Source of the DNA: Neobacillus vireti
GTDB taxonomy: Bacteria; Bacillota; Bacilli; Bacillales; Cytobacillaceae
Length of the DNA stretch: 64,000 nucleotides
NCBI RefSeq assembly: GCF_001026695.1
Contig: NZ_LDNB01000021.1
Coordinates: 149,611-213,610, forward strand
Reading direction: 5' to 3'
This document shows positions 59,107 to 64,000 of this stretch, one piece after another. The position numbers and the translations under genes are program-made. Below the pieces are notes generated by a model. It saw only the letters and a program-made list of their open reading frames with translations, was not told the origin of the DNA and searched no databases. Every line of letters starts with the position of its first letter. Positions within the stretch are counted from its first letter, which is position 1.

Positions 59107-60012
59107 TTAATCTTTAATTTTTGGATCTAATGCATCTCTTAGCCCGTCACCAAACAGGTTAAACGCCAGCACGGTTAGAAAGATTGCAAGCCCCGGAAAA
59201 AATGTCACATGCGGAGCATTATTCAAATAATCCCTTCCGCCGCTCAGCATTGCTCCCCACTCAGGTGATGGCGGCTGTGCTCCAAGTCCAAGAAAACTTA
59301 ACGACGCGGCTGTTAAGATTGCCGTACCAAGACGCATTGTAAAATTTACGATAATACTTGAGAGAGTTCCAGGGAAAATATGCTTCCAAATGATTCTTCG
59401 CGGTTTCGCACCAATTGATCTCGTCGCTTCCACATAAACAGTTGCCTTCACCTGTAATGTACTGCTCCTTACAATCCTTGCAAAAATAGGAACACTGAAA
59501 ATGGAGATTGCAATCACGACGTTTCCTAAACCAGGTCCAAGAATGGCAATGATTCCGATCGCCAATAAAATTCCAGGAAAAGCAAAGAGAATATCGCAGA
59601 ATCGCATAATTAAATTATCAATCCATTTTCCATAGTACCCGCTGATAAGTCCTAGGACAGTTCCGCCAACCGCCCCTAAAAATACAGATAATAAACTAAC
59701 AAAAAGTGATAGTCTTGTTCCGATGAGAATGCGGCTAAAGATATCCCGCCCATACGCATCTGTACCAGCCCAGTGTGCTGCTGACGGCCCCTCAAGAATG
59801 TGGTCATAATCAAATTCAGCCGCACCAAAAGGCGCGATAAAGGGACCAATAATTCCTAATAAAAATAGGATTACAACAAAAAAACCGGCGGCTAACGCCA
59901 TTTTTTGCTTTTTAAACTTCCGCCAAAACTCTTGTTTTGGTGTACACTTTTTAACGTTACCTGCTTGAGGAAGCGGTTGTTGAATCACTTCTCCTACTTT
60001 CATTTCCGCCAT
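59107..60012 (-). CDS. ABC transporter permease, OppC/GsiD type
   Basis: The 301 residues (E. coli GsiD is 303 as I recall) have an OppC_N first span and the BPD_transp_1 core with the EAA loop EATRSIGAKPRRIIWKHIFPG. It pairs with the GsiC-type permease 26 bases upstream. Confidence 0.9.
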   Translation of the reverse strand: MAEMKVGEVIQQPLPQAGNVKKCTPKQEFWRKFKKQKMALAAGFFVVILFLLGIIGPFIAPFGAAEFDYDHILEGPSAAHWAGTDAYGRDIFSRILIGTRLSLFVSLLSVFLGAVGGTVLGLISGYYGKWIDNLIMRFCDILFAFPGILLAIGIIAILGPGLGNVVIAISIFSVPIFARIVRSSTLQVKATVYVEATRSIGAKPRRIIWKHIFPGTLSSIIVNFTMRLGTAILTAASLSFLGLGAQPPSPEWGAMLSGGRDYLNNAPHVTFFPGLAIFLTVLAFNLFGDGLRDALDPKIKD

Positions 60013-60038
60013 TCATCTTTCCTCCTTGTTCTCAGCCT

Positions 60039-60959
60039 TTATTCGTAACGGATTTGTGGATTTAAAACTCCGTATAATAGATCGACAAATAAATTTATTA
60101 ATATGAATTCTAAAGCAAACAAAAGCATTTCTGCCTGGATAACTGGGTAATCGCGGAAGGAAACAGAATCAATCAGCAATCTCCCTAAACCAGGCCAGCT
60201 AAACACCGTTTCAATGACGATTGATCCGCCAAGTAGAAATCCAAACTGTAACCCTGTCATGGTAACAACGGGAATCATCGCATTCTTTAACGCATGCCCC
60301 CAAACCACTTTATTTTCTTTTAATCCTTTTGCACGTCCTGTACGAATATAGTCTTCTTTCATAACTTCCATTAATGAAGACCTGGAAAACCGTGCGATAA
60401 CTGCTGCAACCCCAGCCCCAAGTGTGATGGAAGGTAAGATGTAACTCTTCCATGAATCCATCCCGCCAGTTGGCAGCCAGCCTAAATTCACGGCAAATAA
60501 TTGAATTAACATAAGGCCGAGCCAAAAGGATGGAAGGGAAATTCCTGATACTGCCCCGAACATTCCGAGATAATCCTGCCATTTATTCCTTTTCGTTGCA
60601 GAAAATACTCCTACCACAAGGCCAAATAACACAGCCCAAATCATACTCCAAAAGGTTAACCAAAAAGTAGGCATAAAGCGTGCGGCAATTTCATCAAAAA
60701 CAGGACGTTTTGTCTTTAACGATAAACCAAAGTCCCCTTGAACAATATTTTTTACAAAATCTGCATATTGAGTATACAATGGCTTATCTAAGCCGAGCTC
60801 TCTCTGAACGGCTTGGACATCTGCTAAACTGGCATCTTGTCCTGCTACTAATCTAGCTGGATCTCCTGGAATCATATGGACAAACAGAAAAATAAAAATG
60901 GAAACAAAGAATAAAATAGGTATGATTCCAATTAATCTTTTTAAAAAAAATTTTAACAA
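60039..60959 (-). CDS. ABC transporter permease, OppB/GsiC type
   Basis: The 306 residues match GsiC in length and start with the typical MLKFFLKRLIGIIPILFFVS span. The EAA loop is RTGRAKGLKENKVVWGHALKN. A hairpin lies between this gene and the binding-protein gene upstream; GGAGG precedes the ATG. Confidence 0.9.
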   Translation of the reverse strand: MLKFFLKRLIGIIPILFFVSIFIFLFVHMIPGDPARLVAGQDASLADVQAVQRELGLDKPLYTQYADFVKNIVQGDFGLSLKTKRPVFDEIAARFMPTFWLTFWSMIWAVLFGLVVGVFSATKRNKWQDYLGMFGAVSGISLPSFWLGLMLIQLFAVNLGWLPTGGMDSWKSYILPSITLGAGVAAVIARFSRSSLMEVMKEDYIRTGRAKGLKENKVVWGHALKNAMIPVVTMTGLQFGFLLGGSIVIETVFSWPGLGRLLIDSVSFRDYPVIQAEMLLFALEFILINLFVDLLYGVLNPQIRYE

Positions 60960-60987
60960 TTGGATTCCTCCTTTACAGATAATAGAT

Positions 60988-61011
60988 GAGCGCTATATGA
61001 CTATAGCGCTC
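60988..61011 (-). promoter_or_regulatory. Intercistronic hairpin after the GsiB-like gene
   Basis: GAGCGCTATA pairs with TATAGCGCTC around a four-base loop; no T-run follows on the minus strand, so it is more likely an RNA stabiliser than a terminator. Confidence 0.7.
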
Positions 61012-61019
61012 AACCTTAC

Positions 61020-62642
61020 TTATTGTTTGATTTCGATATTTTCTACACTTAAAGCACCATCTGGCAGCAAGTTAATGCCTTCCAGGTAGTTTTTCTTTCC
61101 TGCCATCGTGTCATCAACGGATAAGAACGCCCACGGAGCATCCTTCCAGATTGCCGTTTGAGCCTTTTCATATGCTGCTTTTCGCTTTTCAGGATCTGCA
61201 GTTGCAAGAGCATCTTTAATCGCTTGGTTTACTTCATCATTGTTATAATAAGCCGTGTTATAGGATTTCGGCGGGAATGCATCTTTTCCGCCTACAAGCG
61301 GACGAATCCCCCAGTCCGCATCACCTGTGGATGGTGACCAGCCGCCATAATACAATTCAATCTCCGCTGCATTAGGATCTTGAACAGACCAAATTTTGTC
61401 CGCCATTGTTCCAGATTCCATTGGGACGATTTCAACCTTTACGCCAATTTGAGCAAGCTGCTGCTGAATAAATTCCATTCCTTTAATCGTTTGCGAGCTG
61501 TTGCTGCCCCATAATTTTGCAGTAAAGCCTTTTTCAAGTCCGGCTTCCTTCAGCAATTCTTTAGCCTTTTCAAGATTGAATTTGTACTGATCTTGCTTTG
61601 AATAAAACTGCACGTTTGGAGCAATGACTGAGTCTAAAGGTGTCGCAAAACCGTTCATAACAACTTTTACAAACGCATCCTTATTGATTGCATAGTTAAT
61701 GGCCTGACGAACACGGACATCACTGTATGGTTTCTTTATTGTATTCATCGATAAATAACGGACAACAATTGATTGGTTGTTTTCAACCATAATTCCGTTT
61801 TTACCGTTAAGGCTTTCTGCTTGCTCAGTTGGCACTGGATAGATAAAATCAGCCTCTCCTGTTTGAAGCATCGCTACCCGCGCCCCATTTTCAGGTGTTG
61901 GTTTGAATGTAATCGAATCAACCTTCGGATAGTCTTTTTTCCAGTATTGATCATTCTTCACAACTTTTAAGTGATCGCTTTGATCCCAGTCTGCAAATTT
62001 AAATGGCCCTGTTCCGACTGGGTGCTGTGAGACATCCTTGCCATAGGTTTCTAACGCTTTCGGACTAATCATCATTGCCGCAGGATGGGCAAATGTATTA
62101 ATCATCGCACCAAATGGTTCGCTTAAAACTACTTTAACAGTGTTCTCATCGACAACCTGTGTCTCTTTCACAAGAGCAAATAAGCTATGACGCTTTAGGT
62201 TAAGGTCCGGATTTGCTAAGCGGTCAATATTTCCTTTTACTGCTTCGGCATTAAATGGTGTTCCATCATGGAAAGTAATACCTTGACGAAGTTTAAAAGT
62301 AAATTCCGTCGCAGCATCATTAGCCGAATAGCTTTCCGCAAGAACTGGGACAACCTTCATATCCTTGTCAAAACCAACCAATCCTTCAAGCATGGTTTTT
62401 TGAGCTGAATAAGAAAGTGTATCATTTGTGTCATGTGGATCCATGCTAATAAAATTATCCGCAACAGCAATTGTAACGTCTTTTCCTTCTTTTTTAGCCA
62501 ACTCCTGTGTTTCCGCCGGTTTAATATTTTTCTTGCCATCTTTCGAATCACTTGAAGCCTTGTTTGAATTGCTGCACCCAATTAAGAACAAGCTGCACAT
62601 TACAAATACGGCAAGTAACATATGCAAATAACGATTTTTCAA
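61020..62642 (-). CDS. gsiB: GsiB-like (glutathione-type) substrate-binding lipoprotein
   Basis: The 540 residues have a lipoprotein signal ending FLIGC and an SBP_bac_5 domain that aligns along its length with E. coli GsiB as I recall it: DVTIAVADNFISMDPHDTNDTLS, NLKRHSLF, THPA-like FAHPAAMMISP, MLQTGEADF, YYGGWSPSTGDADW. GsiB binds glutathione for the GsiABCD importer. Glutathione or another gamma-glutamyl or sulfur peptide is therefore likely. It is the first transporter gene; an asparaginase gene lies upstream, separated by a repeat element. Confidence 0.82.
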   Translation of the reverse strand: MKNRYLHMLLAVFVMCSLFLIGCSNSNKASSDSKDGKKNIKPAETQELAKKEGKDVTIAVADNFISMDPHDTNDTLSYSAQKTMLEGLVGFDKDMKVVPVLAESYSANDAATEFTFKLRQGITFHDGTPFNAEAVKGNIDRLANPDLNLKRHSLFALVKETQVVDENTVKVVLSEPFGAMINTFAHPAAMMISPKALETYGKDVSQHPVGTGPFKFADWDQSDHLKVVKNDQYWKKDYPKVDSITFKPTPENGARVAMLQTGEADFIYPVPTEQAESLNGKNGIMVENNQSIVVRYLSMNTIKKPYSDVRVRQAINYAINKDAFVKVVMNGFATPLDSVIAPNVQFYSKQDQYKFNLEKAKELLKEAGLEKGFTAKLWGSNSSQTIKGMEFIQQQLAQIGVKVEIVPMESGTMADKIWSVQDPNAAEIELYYGGWSPSTGDADWGIRPLVGGKDAFPPKSYNTAYYNNDEVNQAIKDALATADPEKRKAAYEKAQTAIWKDAPWAFLSVDDTMAGKKNYLEGINLLPDGALSVENIEIKQ

Positions 62643-62664
62643 TGGACTTCCTCCTTTTATTATT

Positions 62665-62832
62665 GGCTTTGTTAAATGACATTGTTGATTGGAGTGGAAG
62701 GCACGAGACTCCTGCGGGAGCAGCGGGACAGGAGAGACCCCGCAGGCGCTTTAGCGCCGAGGAGGCTCACCGCCCGCCCCGCGGAAAGCGAAGTGCCTGG
62801 AACGGAAATCAACGTTCACTTTTAACACAGCC
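62665..62832 (+). repeat. MITE-like GC-rich repeat, copy 2 (complete)
   Basis: This 168-bp copy has the clearest ends: GGCTTTGTTAAA on the left and TTTAACACAGCC on the right, a 12-bp terminal inverted repeat with one mismatch. The core is about 60 percent or more GC in a much more AT-rich setting and contains GGCGCTTTAGCGCC. Possible target duplications TTATT / TTATA flank it. It carries no gene; it sits between the asparaginase and gsiB-like genes. Confidence 0.88.
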
Positions 62833-62844
62833 TTATAGTAAAAA

Positions 62845-63870
62845 TTATTCTTGAAGTGCTCCTGCACTTTGAAGCTTGAAATCAGCTACCAATTCCCCAA
62901 TCACTTCATTACGAGCATTCCGTAATTTTGGACGAAAGTGACCCATAAGTTCTTCAATTTGTTGATCCGTTAATAAATTTAGCTGTTTTAACACTTCCAC
63001 TGCCGCAGGGTAAACACCTCGACCATTTCCGTCTTCAATTTTGATTGCAATACCTATTCCAGTTTCAAGATCTCCAATACAGTAAACGCCTTCCGCACCT
63101 GCTTTACCAATAAATCTCCCTTTGCCCACTCTCATAAAATCTGTACAAAAGCGATCGGTGCCGCCAACCATTTCCGGCGCATTTACCATTGCTTTAGTAA
63201 TTCGCTTGATGGCATTACGGCGTTTCTCGGAAAGTTCGTCAGGCTTAGCCATTTTTGCATAGCCATGAGCCAGTCGTTCAAGTGGCACCCCATGAACTGG
63301 CACGCCGCATCCATCAATCCCAATTTCAATCTCCTCTTTTGGATAATCTGTCATTTCACTAACTGCTGCCAGTATCCGTTGTTGTACGGGATGGTCCAAA
63401 TCATAATAATTTTCAATCGCTTCATTCATGTGTTTCGCAGTTGCCAGCATCCCTGTATGTTTCCCGGAACAGTTGTTATATAAAGGAGTAACGTCCTTCC
63501 CTGCCAAAATTAGCTGCTTATATGTATCTTGCCAACGAGGAATATGGGTGCCGCATTTTAAACAGGTATCCTCCATTCCCGTCCTTCCTAGTATGGATAG
63601 AACACGATCGGTGTGCATATTCTCGCCATTATGCGAAGCACAGCATAGGGAAAGATCAGCATCACTGAATTCATAATGGTCGGCAGCTCCTGTTTCCACT
63701 ACTGGAATCGCTTGAATTGGTTTCATGGAGGAACGGGCAAAAACTTTAGCGCTAGGATTTCCTGCAAAGTATAGTAATTGACCCTTTGAGTCCACGACGG
63801 CTACGTGCCCCTTATGAGAACTTTCTACTAGATTCCCCCTAGTTACATTTACTAATTTTGTAGAATCCAT
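62845..63870 (-). CDS. Asparaginase II family (Rhizobium-type) hydrolase
   Basis: The product of 341 residues belongs to the Asparaginase_II family typified by the thermolabile Rhizobium etli enzyme, distinct from E. coli AnsA/B: RSSMKPIQAIP, CASHNGE, CLKCGTHIPRW, NNCSGKHTGML and IDGCGVPVHG are its conserved blocks, with Ser, Lys and Cys residues at the zinc-assisted active site. It hydrolyses Asn to Asp. The start is ATG 63870 after GAGGGG. It is oriented toward the gsiB-like operon, recalling E. coli, where the asparaginase/isoaspartyl peptidase gene iaaA precedes gsi. Confidence 0.88.
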   Translation of the reverse strand: MDSTKLVNVTRGNLVESSHKGHVAVVDSKGQLLYFAGNPSAKVFARSSMKPIQAIPVVETGAADHYEFSDADLSLCCASHNGENMHTDRVLSILGRTGMEDTCLKCGTHIPRWQDTYKQLILAGKDVTPLYNNCSGKHTGMLATAKHMNEAIENYYDLDHPVQQRILAAVSEMTDYPKEEIEIGIDGCGVPVHGVPLERLAHGYAKMAKPDELSEKRRNAIKRITKAMVNAPEMVGGTDRFCTDFMRVGKGRFIGKAGAEGVYCIGDLETGIGIAIKIEDGNGRGVYPAAVEVLKQLNLLTDQQIEELMGHFRPKLRNARNEVIGELVADFKLQSAGALQE

Positions 63871-63897
63871 TCTATCACCCCTCATTTCTATTATTTT

Positions 63898-64000
63898 GGC
63901 TGTGTTAAAGAATATTGTTGATTTTGAACACAATGTTGATTGGAGTGGAAGGCGCGAGACTCCTGCGGGAGCAGCGGGACAGGTGAGACCCCGCAGGCGC
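63898..64000 (+). repeat. MITE-like GC-rich repeat, copy 3 (runs off the window)
   Basis: It opens with GGCTGTGTTAAAG, includes an extra TTGATTTTGAACACAATG segment before GATTGGAGTGG also found in copy 1, and continues into the GC-rich core until the window ends. It lies 27 bases upstream of the asparaginase start. Confidence 0.85.

Noticed and set aside
62552..62854. 100-codon reading frame running through the GC-rich repeat
   Set aside because: The same frame is seen in every copy of the repeat because the repeat is GC-rich; it has no ribosome site and overlaps the gsiB-like start.

Overview
The window is chromosomal DNA of a low-GC, spore-forming member of the Bacillaceae (Bacillus sensu lato, perhaps Neobacillus). 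Evidence: many proteins resemble Bacillus subtilis or B. cereus counterparts (YhfW, YfmL, YvpB, YrdB, KynB, NasC, BrnQ), genes carry GGAGG ribosome binding sites with frequent GTG and TTG starts, a T-box and a SAM-I riboswitch are present, and several intergenic repeats are of a kind I associate with Bacillus genomes. I see no rRNA, tRNA, transposase, prophage or CRISPR array. These family resemblances come from memory, not from a search.

Layout. 1-7.4 kb: a partial LysM/CAP protein, small membrane proteins, a FAD-Rieske oxidoreductase, an amidase, a DEAD-box helicase and a DUF2249 protein with an FNR-like site. 7.4-13.7 kb: a five-gene peptide ABC transporter operon ending in a kynurenine formamidase (KynB). 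14-21 kb: SCP2 protein, membrane 4Fe-4S protein, T-box-controlled brnQ, a Gfo/Idh/MocA oxidoreductase, a long 21-bp-phased repeat array, and glnS (unusual in Bacillus). 21-29.3 kb: an NreA/NreC-type regulatory operon with two histidine kinases, beside a seven-gene operon for a NasC-type molybdenum reductase with a ferredoxin, an exported Rieske protein and a NarI/DsrM-like cytochrome b. 29.3-35 kb: a probable RiPP-like cassette (a 24-residue Cys-Trp-Trp-Cys peptide and an M50 protease with a PqqD-like domain), translationally coupled to an HD-GYP protein, followed by two membrane histidine kinases. 35-41.5 kb: LigB-like dioxygenase, a candidate noncoding RNA, YvpB protease, split ThrE exporter, YrdB, DHA2 efflux pump with a PadR regulator. 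41.5-45.8 kb: two opposed arrays of 10-bp motifs at 21-bp spacing, then a sugar-type ABC transporter controlled by a SAM-I riboswitch. 46-55.3 kb: MFS pump, ABC-2 exporter, RecQ, TraB lipoprotein, EamA/MerR pair, HAD phosphatase. 55.3-64 kb: a GsiB-type (glutathione-like) ABC transporter with a downstream AAA+ regulator lacking the GAFTGA motif and an upstream asparaginase, interrupted by a MITE-like repeat.

How the parts work together. The nitrate-type region looks like one functional unit: an NreA-like nitrate receptor, an NreC-like regulator and two kinases next to a reductase operon whose leader carries two GC-flanked palindromic sites 21 bp apart, resembling the NreC box of Staphylococcus. 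The peptide cassette combines a small precursor, a membrane protease and two proteins that share the same multi-span sensor domain, suggesting peptide production and perception. All three binding-protein-dependent ABC operons have a hairpin directly after the binding-protein gene, which would give the binding protein in excess.

Candidates for undescribed systems are, in my order, the peptide cassette (29.35-31.83 kb), the NasC/Rieske/cytochrome b complex (24.1-29.3 kb) and the 21-bp-phased arrays (18.7-19.07 and 41.52-41.79 kb).
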